64,000 bases of DNA from Bog-473 sp963817735 (GTDB lineage Bacteria; Actinomycetota; Acidimicrobiia; Acidimicrobiales; RAAP-2), in contig CAWFPP010000026.1 in assembly GCA_963817735.1 (NCBI GenBank), forward strand, positions 177,981 through 241,980, in the 5' to 3' direction. Below are positions 1 to 8,412 of this stretch, in pieces. The notes below the pieces were generated by a model. The model was not told the DNA's origin and searched no databases. It worked only from the letters and a program-made list of their open reading frames with translations. Numbering within the stretch: the first letter of the stretch is position 1; every line of letters begins with the position of its first letter. The translations under genes and the position numbers were made by a program.

Positions 1-249
1 GCGCTGGGATCTTCGACGCGGTCCTTGTTCCTCAGCCTCGTCCTCGAAGCCGTGATCGTCACCCTGGTCGCGGCCCTGCTGGCTGAGATCCTGTCGATCT
101 TCATGGGGCCGCTCTTCGCCCAGACGGTCGACATCACGACGGAAGCCCGCCTTGTCCTGCCGCTCGTCGCCATCACGGTGGGCGTGATCGCCAGCATCTC
201 GGCACTGCGCCGCGTCGCCGGCGCCGATCCTGCGACGGCCTTCGGATGA
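1..249 (+). CDS. ABC transporter permease, C-terminal end (FtsX/MacB type), truncated by window edge
   Basis: The reading frame is open from base 1, so only the last 82 residues are present. They contain two hydrophobic segments separated by a short polar loop. The ending, LRRVAGADPATAFG, is the usual close of FtsX-fold permeases of the MacB/LolC class, where the last membrane helix is followed by an RR..DP.. tail. The stop codon overlaps the ATG of the next gene (ATGA), and that gene is the matching ATPase, so the two should form one transporter in the cytoplasmic membrane. Substrate cannot be told; lipoprotein, antibiotic or lipid export are family possibilities. Confidence 0.8.
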   Translation, partial: ALGSSTRSLFLSLVLEAVIVTLVAALLAEILSIFMGPLFAQTVDITTEARLVLPLVAITVGVIASISALRRVAGADPATAFG

Positions 250-1241
250 GCGACGACCTTCTCGTCGAGGACCTCACGGTCGCCTTCGACTCGGGCGGCT
301 ACGTCATCAAGCCGCTCGACGGGCTGAGCTTCAAGGCCCACGACGGCGAGCTCGTCGTGTTGCTCGGACCATCGGGCTGTGGCAAGACGACGCTGCTCTC
401 GTGCCTCGCCGGCCTGCTGACCCCGACGAGCGGGCAGATCGAGTTCGGGCCCATCGTCGTCAACGAGCTGCGCGGCGTGGCGCTGTCCGAGTACCGTCGC
501 CACACGGTCGGTGTCGTGTTCCAGGCCTTCAATCTGATCGCCAGCCTGACGGCCCGTGGCAACGTCGTCGTCCCGATGCGGCTCGCGGGCACATCGCGCA
601 GGGCATCCAAGGCGCGGGCCAACGAGCTGCTGGGCCGCGTCGGATTGGACGAGCGTGCGCAGCACCGCCCCGCCCAGCTGTCCGGCGGCCAACAGCAGAG
701 GGTGGCGATCGCCCGGGCCCTCGTGCACGATCCGCCGCTGCTGTTGGCCGATGAGCCGACGGCTCATCTCGATCACATTCAGGTGGAGGGTATTCTCCGC
801 CTGATGCGCGAACTCGCGAGCCCAGGCCGCATCGTCGTCGTGTCGACGCACGACGACCGGGTCAGCCAACTGGCCGACCGGGTGATCGAGCTGGCCCCGA
901 ACTTCGCGCAGGCGGATCGGGAGCCCGAAGAGGTCAGCCTGGCTTCGGGAGAGATCCTCTTCCGTCAGGGCGAACGGGGCGAATTGATCTACCGGGTCGA
1001 GTCCGGGCAGCTCGAGGTCTATCGCGAGCTGTTCGACGGTGGCACCGAGGTGTTGGCACTCGTGGAGCCGGGGAACTACGTCGGGGAGCTCGGGCCGATC
1101 CTCAACCTGCCCCGCAGCGCCTCCGTCCGTGCGCTCGAGGACGCAGTCGTGACGGGGTACACCGTGCGGGCTTTCCGCCGGGAGCATCCCCACGATGTCA
1201 CGAAGCAAGCGGCGGGGTTCGTGTACGACAGCACGGGATAG
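246..1241 (+). CDS. ABC transporter ATP-binding protein fused to a C-terminal cyclic-nucleotide-binding domain
   Basis: 331 residues. Residues 1-220 are a MacB/LolD-type ABC ATPase: Walker A GPSGCGKTT (41-49), signature LSGGQQQR (145-152), Walker B LLLADE (165-170) and the H-loop STHDD (200-204). Residues about 229-312 form a cNMP-binding beta-roll containing GEL (280-282) and PRSAS (289-293), the positions that hold the ribose and phosphate of cAMP/cGMP in the CRP/PKA family. Plain MacB/LolD subunits lack such a tail. Translationally coupled to the permease through ATGA. Inference: the exporter may be gated by a cyclic nucleotide, in line with the stand-alone cNMP-binding proteins close by and the cyclase at 25.5 kb. 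The tail could instead serve only a structural role. Confidence 0.88.
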   Translation: MSDDLLVEDLTVAFDSGGYVIKPLDGLSFKAHDGELVVLLGPSGCGKTTLLSCLAGLLTPTSGQIEFGPIVVNELRGVALSEYRRHTVGVVFQAFNLIASLTARGNVVVPMRLAGTSRRASKARANELLGRVGLDERAQHRPAQLSGGQQQRVAIARALVHDPPLLLADEPTAHLDHIQVEGILRLMRELASPGRIVVVSTHDDRVSQLADRVIELAPNFAQADREPEEVSLASGEILFRQGERGELIYRVESGQLEVYRELFDGGTEVLALVEPGNYVGELGPILNLPRSASVRALEDAVVTGYTVRAFRREHPHDVTKQAAGFVYDSTG

Positions 1242-4200
1242 TCGGGTGGAGCAGCGGGTTCCGTCGGGGGGTGTGGCCGGGCGCCTGGAGATACGGGTGC
1301 TCGGACCCGTGGAGATCGTCTGGGACGGGCGTCCGATCGACATCGGGGGCGCCAAGGCACGTGCGCTCATCGCCCGGCTTCTCATCGATCGCCACATCAT
1401 CGTCTCGGTGGACCGCCTGGTGGACTCCTTGTGGGGCGATCACGACGGGCCGGGGGCGGAGATCGCACTGCGCTCGACGATCTCGCGCCTGCGCAAGCGG
1501 CTGCGTGACGCCGGCGCGCCCGAGGACCTGATCGAGACGCGGGCCCCGGGCTATGTCCTGGAAGTCGCCGCAGAGACGACCGACGCCCTCCGGTTCGAAC
1601 GCCTGGTGGCAGACGGACGGGCCCAGTTGACCAGCCGGCAGCCGGGGGAGTGTGTCCGGGTGCTGGCCGCGGCGGAAGACCTGTGGCGCGGACCGGCCTA
1701 CAGCGAGGTCCGCGATCAGCCCTTCGCCCGGGCCGAGGCACGCCGGTTGGAGGAACTGCTCATGTCGGCCACCGAGACGAGGATTGACGCGGAGCTGACC
1801 CTGGGGCGGCACGAAGCCGTGACCGGCGAGCTCGAGGCGTTGACGAGCGCCCAGCCCATGCGAGAGCGGCTTTGGTCGCAGCGCATGCTGGCGCTCTACC
1901 GCTCGGGCCGCCAGGCGGAGGCGTTGCGGGTGTTCCAGGATCTGCGCACCATCCTGGTGGCGGAGCTGGGCATTGAGCCGGGGCACGACGTGACCTGGAT
2001 GGAACGCGCCGTTCTGGCCCAGGACCCCGCGCTCGACTTCCCCGTGCCGACCCCGCCCATCCCTAGCCCTCCCTCCCCGGAGTCGTCGGCGACCGCAACA
2101 ACCAGCTACCAGGTCCGGGTGCCGGCCTCCCCGCCTGACGCGCCGTTGGTCGGTCGCTCCGGTGAGATGACGCGCCTGCGCGACTGGTGGGCATCGGTCG
2201 GCCAGGGCACAGGGCGCCTCCTCCTGGTCGACGGCGATCCCGGCATCGGCAAGACCAGGCTGGTGGCCGAGCTGGCGCGTGCCGTCGAGGCCCACGGCGC
2301 GCTGGTCCTGTGGGGCCGCTGCGACGAGGACCCGGTGGCACCGTTCCAGCCTTTCGCGGAGGCACTTGGACATTTCTTCCAGTCCCTTTCGGCGGACCGG
2401 ATCTCGCGCATGCCCGACTGGCAGCTCACCGAGCTCTCGCGGCTGGTACTGCGACTGCGCGAGTACGCGCCGATCCCAGAGGATGACGGTGGCGATCCGG
2501 AGAGCGAACGGTTCCGGTTCTTCGAAGCGGTCACGGCGACGTTCAACGAGTTGTCCTCCGATGGCCCCGTCCTGCTCGTGATCGACGACCTGCACGCCGC
2601 CGACCAGCCCACCTTGTTGTTGCTCCGCCATCTGTTGCGCGGCACCGACGACGGCACGCTCGGCGTCGTCGGGATGTTCATCGACACCGAGGTGCCGCCC
2701 ACCCACCGGCTGCGCGCCACGCTGGGTGATTTCCGGGCGGTGCACCCCGTGGCGACCGTCCATCTGCGGGGACTGCGCAGTGAAGCGGTGGAGGAACTGG
2801 TGCAGGGCTGGCCGAATGTCCCGGCCGACCTCGTCCCTCAGCTGTGCCGGCTGACCGACGGGAACCCGCTCTTCCTCGACGAGCTCCTGCGTCAGGTCGG
2901 ATACCGGGAGGCCGAGCAGAGTGAGGAGGGCGATGCGCTCGTCCCGCCCAGCTTGAGTCCGACCGAGGCCATCCGCGAGCTGGTGGCCCGGCGCGTCTCG
3001 CGCCTGCCCGAGGATGTGATCTATCTGTTGCAGGCGGCCGCCGTGGCCGGGCCCGAGTGCGATGCCGGGATCGTGGCCGAGGCGGCCGAGCTGACGACGG
3101 AGCAGCAGCTGGACGCCTTCGACCGGGCCGAGGAATCGCGCCTGTTGCGGCGGGTCGGCCAGGACATCCGTGACCGCTACGTCTTCACCCACACGCTGGT
3201 GCGGGACGCCATCTACGGCGAGCTCCTGCGCGGCCGTCGGGTGCGCTACCACCACAAGATCGCCGTCGCCACGGAGAAGGCCCATGCCGACCAGCTCGAT
3301 TCCTCCCTGAACGAGTTGGCCCACCACTTCTTCCTGGGCGCGGCCCTGGCCGACGCGGACAAGGCGGCGAGGTACTGCCGCGCTGCCGGGGAACGCGCGC
3401 TGCGCCTGCTGGCCTTCGAGGAGGCGGCCATCCATTTCGCCCGCAGCCTGGAAGTGACCGAGCAATTCGGACCGTCCGACCCCGCGACGCGCTGCGACGC
3501 ACTCCTGGCGCTGGCGGAGGCACAGAACCGGGCGGGTGAGGTCGCGCTGGCGGACATCAACTTCGAGCGGGCGGCCGCGCTGGCGCGGGACACGGGCGAC
3601 GCCGAACGCCTGGCGGCCGTGGCGCTGCGCGCCGGCCCCGTTAGCTATCTCGGGATCGTACGGGCCAACGAGGAGCAGGTGCGGCTCCTCGAGGAGGCCC
3701 AGGCCGTGTTGCCCGACGGCGAGGACACCCATCTGCGCGCCATGGTGACGGCGCGGCTCGGCCTGGTCGTCTGCGGAAGGGATGTCCCTGACCGCGAGAC
3801 CCTGGCGCGCGCGCTCGTCCTCAGCAACGACGCGGTCGCCATGGCCCGCCGGCTCGGGGACCGGGTGGCCCTGGGCTACGCGCTCAACGCACGCATGCAC
3901 GCGCTGTGGGGCATTGAGCCTGCGCCCGAGCGCCTGGCCACCGGGAAGGAGCTGGGGGAGATCGCCGACGACATCGGTGACGAGCTGCTGGCGTTCCACG
4001 GGCACATGTGGCGTATCCGCGAGCTCCTCGCCCAGGGCGACGTCGACGAGGTCACCGAAGAGATCTCCCGGTTCCAGGCCCGTGACACCGGGCCGGTGCA
4101 CCCGCTCGAGGCGTCCTATGCCATCAACGTCACGGCCATGATGGCCTTTCTGGAGGGCGACTTCGAGACGGCGGAGGAGCTCGGCCAGCGGGCGCTGGAG

Positions 4201-4869
4201 GTTGCCGAGGGTTACAACGAACTGGCGCTCAGCTTCTACGGGGCGCTCATGCTGTGGACCTGGTGGCAGCGCGGCGTCCTGGCCGCATACGACGGCGTGT
4301 TCCGTCAGGTCGTCGCCCAGGCGGGCGAGCATCCCACCGTGTCGGCGGTGGTCGCCCTCGTCCATGCCGAGGGGGGTGACACGGCGGCATCGCTGAGCCA
4401 GCTGCACTCGCTGGCAGCACTCGGATGGGAGAACGTGGCCGACGACCAGAGCGAAGGCGTGTCACTCGCCATGGCGGCCGCCGCCTGCAGCGCGCTCGGC
4501 GCGGCGGCGCAGGGCTTCGCACGGCCGCTGTACGAAGTCATGCGGCCCTATGCCGGCACCGCCGTCGTCGTCCGGGCGCCGGCCGCGGCGTGCGTGGGTC
4601 CGGCCGACCACTACCTCGGGCTGCTGGCCGGGACCATGGGCGACCTCGCGCTGGCCGAGGTCCATCACGAGGCCGCGCTCCGTCTGGCACGCCGCATGGG
4701 CTCGCCACCCTTTGTCGCGGCGGCGGAAACGGAGCTGGCCCGGACGTTGCGCCAGCGCCGGACGACGGCGGACGAGGAGCGCGTGGCCGGGCTGTTGCGC
4801 ACCGCGGAAGAGGCAGCGCGGGCCATGGGCCTGCACCGGTTGGCGCAGCGGGCCGCGTCGCCCGGCTAA
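1195..4869 (+). CDS. SARP/AfsR-like transcriptional regulator with BTAD and AAA/TPR regions
   Basis: Up to 1224 residues. In order: an OmpR-type winged helix (about 31-105), a BTAD bacterial transcriptional activation domain (about 112-257), a proline-rich linker, a STAND/AAA ATPase with Walker A GDPGIGKT (347-354) and Walker-B-like LLVIDDLHAADQ, then a long helical TPR-like region to the end. This matches large SARP-family regulators. The start is uncertain. ATG 1195 has GGAG 10 nt upstream but overlaps the ABC gene by 47 nt. GTG 1246 or GTG 1273, just before the conserved LEIRVLGPVE, are alternatives. Its stop overlaps that of the convergent gene. Probably co-transcribed with the ABC genes; the ligand is unknown. 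Confidence 0.85.
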   Translation: MSRSKRRGSCTTARDSRVEQRVPSGGVAGRLEIRVLGPVEIVWDGRPIDIGGAKARALIARLLIDRHIIVSVDRLVDSLWGDHDGPGAEIALRSTISRLRKRLRDAGAPEDLIETRAPGYVLEVAAETTDALRFERLVADGRAQLTSRQPGECVRVLAAAEDLWRGPAYSEVRDQPFARAEARRLEELLMSATETRIDAELTLGRHEAVTGELEALTSAQPMRERLWSQRMLALYRSGRQAEALRVFQDLRTILVAELGIEPGHDVTWMERAVLAQDPALDFPVPTPPIPSPPSPESSATATTSYQVRVPASPPDAPLVGRSGEMTRLRDWWASVGQGTGRLLLVDGDPGIGKTRLVAELARAVEAHGALVLWGRCDEDPVAPFQPFAEALGHFFQSLSADRISRMPDWQLTELSRLVLRLREYAPIPEDDGGDPESERFRFFEAVTATFNELSSDGPVLLVIDDLHAADQPTLLLLRHLLRGTDDGTLGVVGMFIDTEVPPTHRLRATLGDFRAVHPVATVHLRGLRSEAVEELVQGWPNVPADLVPQLCRLTDGNPLFLDELLRQVGYREAEQSEEGDALVPPSLSPTEAIRELVARRVSRLPEDVIYLLQAAAVAGPECDAGIVAEAAELTTEQQLDAFDRAEESRLLRRVGQDIRDRYVFTHTLVRDAIYGELLRGRRVRYHHKIAVATEKAHADQLDSSLNELAHHFFLGAALADADKAARYCRAAGERALRLLAFEEAAIHFARSLEVTEQFGPSDPATRCDALLALAEAQNRAGEVALADINFERAAALARDTGDAERLAAVALRAGPVSYLGIVRANEEQVRLLEEAQAVLPDGEDTHLRAMVTARLGLVVCGRDVPDRETLARALVLSNDAVAMARRLGDRVALGYALNARMHALWGIEPAPERLATGKELGEIADDIGDELLAFHGHMWRIRELLAQGDVDEVTEEISRFQARDTGPVHPLEASYAINVTAMMAFLEGDFETAEELGQRALEVAEGYNELALSFYGALMLWTWWQRGVLAAYDGVFRQVVAQAGEHPTVSAVVALVHAEGGDTAASLSQLHSLAALGWENVADDQSEGVSLAMAAAACSALGAAAQGFARPLYEVMRPYAGTAVVVRAPAAACVGPADHYLGLLAGTMGDLALAEVHHEAALRLARRMGSPPFVAAAETELARTLRQRRTTADEERVAGLLRTAEEAARAMGLHRLAQRAASPG

Positions 4870-5369
4870 CGCAGCGATTCGGGCCGCGCCGTGGCCTCGG
4901 AGACGCCAGGAGCCGGGTCCCCCAGTTCCTCGTAAGCGGCGAGCCGGTCGTCCGCTTCCCGGATACGCCGGCTCATGCCGCTCAGCAGCGCGTTGCGGAA
5001 CCCCGGGATGTCCATCATCGTTTCGAACTCCCGGGGGCCGATGATGAGGACGTCCAGATCCGTCTTCGCCTCCACGGTGGCGCTGCGGGGCACATCCTCG
5101 ATGGCCGCCAGCTCGCCGAAGTAGTCGCCGGCGTGGAGGATGTTGACGACGCGCCCTTCCCGGGTCACCGTCGCCGTCCCCTCCAAGATGACGAAAAGCT
5201 CGCGACCGAGGCGTCCCTCACGCAGGATCACCTCGCCGGCCTGGATCCGGAGCGCCTCGGCGATGCGCGCCATCTCCGCCAGCTGCGCTTCGGTGCACGT
5301 GGAAAACCACGGCACGCCCTGCAGGCGTTCCGGCCCGGCCCGTCCGCTTCCGTCGTCGTCCGTGCCCAT
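4866..5369 (-). CDS. Stand-alone cyclic-nucleotide-binding domain protein (first of two paralogues)
   Basis: 167 residues, almost all one CRP-like beta-roll. FGEL (84-87) and PRSAT (94-98) are intact, so the phosphate-binding cassette looks able to bind cAMP or cGMP. No helix-turn-helix follows; the C-terminus is a charged helix (RRIREADDRLAAYEEL) ending in a loose tail. It is therefore not a CRP-type DNA-binding regulator but a sensor or adaptor. ATG at 5369. The gene lies convergent to the SARP regulator with overlapping stop codons. The neighbour at 5478-5951 shares the MGT start, the GPRE and IPGFR motifs and the overall plan, indicating tandem duplication. Confidence 0.85.
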   Translation of the reverse strand: MGTDDDGSGRAGPERLQGVPWFSTCTEAQLAEMARIAEALRIQAGEVILREGRLGRELFVILEGTATVTREGRVVNILHAGDYFGELAAIEDVPRSATVEAKTDLDVLIIGPREFETMMDIPGFRNALLSGMSRRIREADDRLAAYEELGDPAPGVSEATARPESLR

Positions 5370-5477
5370 GGCGCCCCCAGCAGGCCGGCGGAGTGCCGTC
5401 CTCGTACTGTCAGGGTACGCGTTGGGGAACGCCCTCCGGGGTCGGAGAGGGCGCAGGCCGGGCCGAGGGGCCGACGG

Positions 5478-5951
5478 TCACCCGTTGGGCCGAGTCGGCG
5501 CCCCGGAGACGCTGGGATCCTGCGCCTCGAGGACAGCGGCCAGGCGGGCCTCCATGGTCCGGAGCCGGTGGGCCATGCTGCGGAACAGGGCGCCCCGGAA
5601 CCCCGGGATGTCGGACATGGCGGAGAGCTCCCGGGGCCCGATGATGAGCACGTCGAGGTCGCTCAGCGCAGTCACGGTGGCGTTGCGAGGACCGGGGTCC
5701 ATGGCGGCCAGCTCGCCGAAGAAGTCACCCGACCCCAGGGTGTTGACCCGCCGGCCCTTCTGGGTCACCGCCACGGAGCCGGAGAGGATGAGGAAGAACT
5801 CGCGACCGATCCGCCCCTCGCGGGCCAGGACCTCCCCGGCACCCACGTGGACCCGTTCGGCCAGGTGGGCCACCTGCAAGAGCTGGTCGTGCGTGCAATT
5901 CCGGAGCAGGTCCACCCCCTGCAGCCGACCGACCGTCTCCTCTGTTCCCAT
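5478..5951 (-). CDS. Stand-alone cyclic-nucleotide-binding domain protein (second paralogue)
   Basis: 157 residues from ATG 5951; the frame is open further upstream but without family similarity. One cNMP-binding beta-roll with FFGELAAM and PRNATV, the expected contact residues, then IPGFRGALFRSMAHRL and a helical end. No DNA-binding domain. It aligns along its length with the protein encoded 108 nt downstream on the same strand, keeping LDVLIIGPRE and the IPGFR helix, so the pair arose by duplication. A possible partner for the cNMP-gated ABC transporter or a reader of the cyclase product; both ideas are inference. Confidence 0.83.
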   Translation of the reverse strand: MGTEETVGRLQGVDLLRNCTHDQLLQVAHLAERVHVGAGEVLAREGRIGREFFLILSGSVAVTQKGRRVNTLGSGDFFGELAAMDPGPRNATVTALSDLDVLIIGPRELSAMSDIPGFRGALFRSMAHRLRTMEARLAAVLEAQDPSVSGAPTRPNG

Positions 5952-6173
5952 GGTGGCTACCACGCCGGTTCTCCTTCTGCGATGCGATGGCGTTCGCTGC
6001 GAGCGCATCGGTCCAGGTGCCGAGCATTCTGCGCTCCCGCGCTTGCAGCGCCATTGCACAGATGTTGCAGGCGCCTCCGTTGCGCCTCCTCCGATTCCGG
6101 CTGCTCGTTCGAGGGTCGGCGCTGGTGCGGCGTCTACCCTGGCGGCGGGCCGAGGACGGGGAGGCCGAGACCG

Positions 6174-6944
6174 ATGAGGACACCAGGGGAACTGTTCGAC
6201 CTCAGCGGGAAGGTCGCGCTGGTCACGGGCGGCAGCCGGGGCATCGGGCGAGGCGTGGCCGAGGGCCTGGCGGCAGCAGGCGCCGACATCGTGATCGCCA
6301 GCCGGAAGTTCGAGAACTGCGAGCGGGCGGCCGCCGAGATCGCGTCGGCCACCGGCCGGCGTGCCTTCCCGGTGGCCTGCCATGTGGGCCGCTGGGAGGA
6401 GTGCGACCGGCTGGTCGACGCCGTCTACGGCGAGTTCGGGCGCTGTGACGTGCTGGTGAACAACGCCGGTCTGTCACCGGCGTACGACGGCCTGGCGTCG
6501 GTAACGGAGGATCTCTACGACAAGGTCCACGCCACCAACGCCAGGGGGCCGTTCCGACTCGGCGTGCTGATCGGGGAGCGGATGGCGGCGGGCGAGGGAG
6601 GATCGATCATCAACATCTCGTCCGTCGGTTCTCTGCGGCCCGCGTCCATCGATCTGCCCTACGGCATGGCCAAGGCCGCACTCAACGCGTTGACGCTCGG
6701 TCTGGCCGGCGAATGGGCGCCGAAGGTGCGGGCGAACCTCGTGCTGCCGAGCGCTACCGAGACCGACATGAACAAGATGTGGCCCGCCGAGACCAAGGCC
6801 CGGATCGCCGAGTCGAATCCTATGAAGCGGCTCGGGCGACCCGAGGACGTGGCAGCCGTGTGTGTGTTCCTGGCCAGCGACGCCGCAGGTTACGTCAACG
6901 GCGCGCAGGTGTCGGTCGACGGCGGGTTGTACCGGGCGATGTAA
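6174..6944 (+). CDS. Short-chain dehydrogenase/reductase (SDR)
   Basis: 256 residues from ATG 6174, with GGGGAGG about 9 nt upstream. The reading frame is open for another 1.7 kb upstream, which is a GC-rich artefact. Classical SDR features: NAD(P)-binding TGGSRGIG, the NNAG structural motif, ISS with the catalytic Ser, and YGMAK with catalytic Tyr and Lys; the end YVNGAQVSVDGG is typical. Resembles FabG-like and gluconate-5-dehydrogenase-like enzymes; substrate not determinable. Followed by a convergent Rieske oxygenase gene, so not in an operon with it. Confidence 0.9.
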   Translation: MRTPGELFDLSGKVALVTGGSRGIGRGVAEGLAAAGADIVIASRKFENCERAAAEIASATGRRAFPVACHVGRWEECDRLVDAVYGEFGRCDVLVNNAGLSPAYDGLASVTEDLYDKVHATNARGPFRLGVLIGERMAAGEGGSIINISSVGSLRPASIDLPYGMAKAALNALTLGLAGEWAPKVRANLVLPSATETDMNKMWPAETKARIAESNPMKRLGRPEDVAAVCVFLASDAAGYVNGAQVSVDGGLYRAM

Positions 6945-6968
6945 GACGCGCCGGTCGCGCTGACGTGA

Positions 6969-8270
6969 TCAGGGCGTCGTCAGGTAGCGGTCGATCATCC
7001 GGTGCATGTGCAGGACGTTGAGCTCCTGGCGGCGATTCAGGCGCAGAGGGGGACCGCCGCGTGACTTCATGCCGATCTGCACGTGCGCCATGTTGGCGTA
7101 GTCCTGGTTCGTGATCTCGCCCCAGTCCCGTTCGCTCCAGTCAGGGAAGAAGCGCCGCGTTGCCCGCTTCGGCGGTTCGCCGTCCTGGGGCCACTGGAGG
7201 AACCAGGTGTCCTTGATGCAGCTGTCCGGGTCGAGCCCGTTCGGGCGGATCCGGAAGATGATGGCGATCCCCGGATAGATCGGGCCCACCATGTTGGGGA
7301 AGAAGAAAACATCGTCCGCACTGGTCAGCTGGTCGTCGGCGAAGTCCTCCACCGCAACGCCACGAGCGGTCAAGAGGGCGCGCCGCCCTTTCTGGTAGTG
7401 GCGCAGCATGGTCTCGCCGTCGAGCGCCGAGGCGCGAATGTCCGCGACCAGTGCCGCCTCGTCCCGATAGAAGAGGCCGCCGAGGCCGCGGATGAATGCC
7501 TCGAGGATCTCACCCTCGTCGTACTCGCCTTCGCTCAGGCCGAGGCGCGGGCTCGGTCGCAGCTGCCGCCGGGCGTTCGGCAACCGTCCATAGTGGGCGT
7601 GGATCCCCAGCGGCTCGTACTCCAAGCTGACGTCGTCGGTCCACGGCAGGAGCTGCGGGTGGGTGCCCTGCACGTGATAGCCCTCGTTGAATGCGTCGAC
7701 GGCCACCTTCCAGTTCGCCGGCAGCACGGTCGACAGGTACGTGCGGAGGTGAAGCCGGTCGAGGTGGTACGGCGCCAGCAGGGTGGGCAACGGGTCGAGG
7801 AACTCGAGGAGGGACGGGGCATTGGGATCGAGGCTGACCCAGACGAAGCCACCCCACCGCTCCATGCGCACGGTCTGGAGGCTGGTGCCTTCGGGAATCG
7901 GATCGAACTCCTCAGCGTCGACCACCTCGATGAGCCTGCCGTCGAGGTCGTAGCGCCAGGCGTGGTAGCGACACCGGATGCAGCCCTCGGGGAGTGTCCC
8001 GGTGCCTTCGGCGAGTCGCGTCCCACGGTGCAGGCACGTGTTGTGGAAGGCCCTGATGACGTCCGGCGCGGCGCGGACGACCAGTATCGACTGGTCGCCG
8101 ATCAGGTACTCGCAGAATTCTCCGACCTCGGCGATCTCCTCCTCCCGGCAGGCCACCTGCCAGACGCGGGACCACAGGTGGTCGAACTCCAATGCTGCGA
8201 ACTCCGGACTCGTGTAGCGGGCGCGCGGCACGGTGTTGTCCTCGCCGACCAACACGCTCTCGAGGTCCAT
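6969..8270 (-). CDS. Rieske [2Fe-2S] aromatic-ring-hydroxylating oxygenase, alpha subunit
   Basis: 433 residues from ATG 8270, chosen because AGGAGAG stands 7 nt upstream; the frame extends 18 codons further. Rieske cluster ligands are C79-x-H81 and C100-x2-H103. The catalytic domain has the mononuclear iron motif with NEGYH (H199) and H204. The closest broad family is the phenylpropionate/biphenyl dioxygenase large-subunit type that hydroxylates aromatic, sterol or quaternary-amine substrates with electrons from a separate reductase. No beta subunit or reductase is nearby, so an unlinked partner is required. Divergent from the acyl-CoA ligase gene, suggesting a shared catabolic role. Confidence 0.9.
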   Translation of the reverse strand: MDLESVLVGEDNTVPRARYTSPEFAALEFDHLWSRVWQVACREEEIAEVGEFCEYLIGDQSILVVRAAPDVIRAFHNTCLHRGTRLAEGTGTLPEGCIRCRYHAWRYDLDGRLIEVVDAEEFDPIPEGTSLQTVRMERWGGFVWVSLDPNAPSLLEFLDPLPTLLAPYHLDRLHLRTYLSTVLPANWKVAVDAFNEGYHVQGTHPQLLPWTDDVSLEYEPLGIHAHYGRLPNARRQLRPSPRLGLSEGEYDEGEILEAFIRGLGGLFYRDEAALVADIRASALDGETMLRHYQKGRRALLTARGVAVEDFADDQLTSADDVFFFPNMVGPIYPGIAIIFRIRPNGLDPDSCIKDTWFLQWPQDGEPPKRATRRFFPDWSERDWGEITNQDYANMAHVQIGMKSRGGPPLRLNRRQELNVLHMHRMIDRYLTTP

Positions 8271-8366
8271 GTGGCCGCTCTCCTCCGCTGCTCGGCCCGC
8301 TCGGGACTTGTCCGCTCGCGCCATGCTAGGGCGCGCTCAGCCAGGGAGAATTCCGCCACCATCGCG

Positions 8367-8405
8367 TAGGGTGTCGACTTCATGCGAGCTGACCCGTCCC
8401 GGTGA
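8367..8405 (+). promoter_or_regulatory. Putative promoter -10 (TAGGGT) followed by a seven-codon leader ORF
   Basis: TAGGGT at 8367-8372 is followed 9 nt later by ATG 8382, which opens a frame of seven codons (MRADPSR) closing with TGA at 8403-8405. The ligase start GTG 8413 lies 7 nt after that stop, and its GGTGAG ribosome-binding sequence overlaps the leader stop. Inference: a leaderless or near-leaderless small ORF coupled to the ligase gene. The motif is short and could be chance. Confidence 0.3.
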
Positions 8406-8412
8406 GTGGAAC

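Noticed and set aside
1198..4407. A 1069-codon leftward frame opposite the SARP regulator
   Set aside because: It mirrors the real gene codon for codon, is extremely rich in Arg, Gln, Gly and His and has no motif; the + strand has clear winged-helix, BTAD and Walker motifs.
4425..6173. Long rightward open frame running into the SDR gene
   Set aside because: It is the GC-rich antisense of the two cNBD genes; its translation there has no domain and only the last 256 codons, from ATG 6174, match a family.
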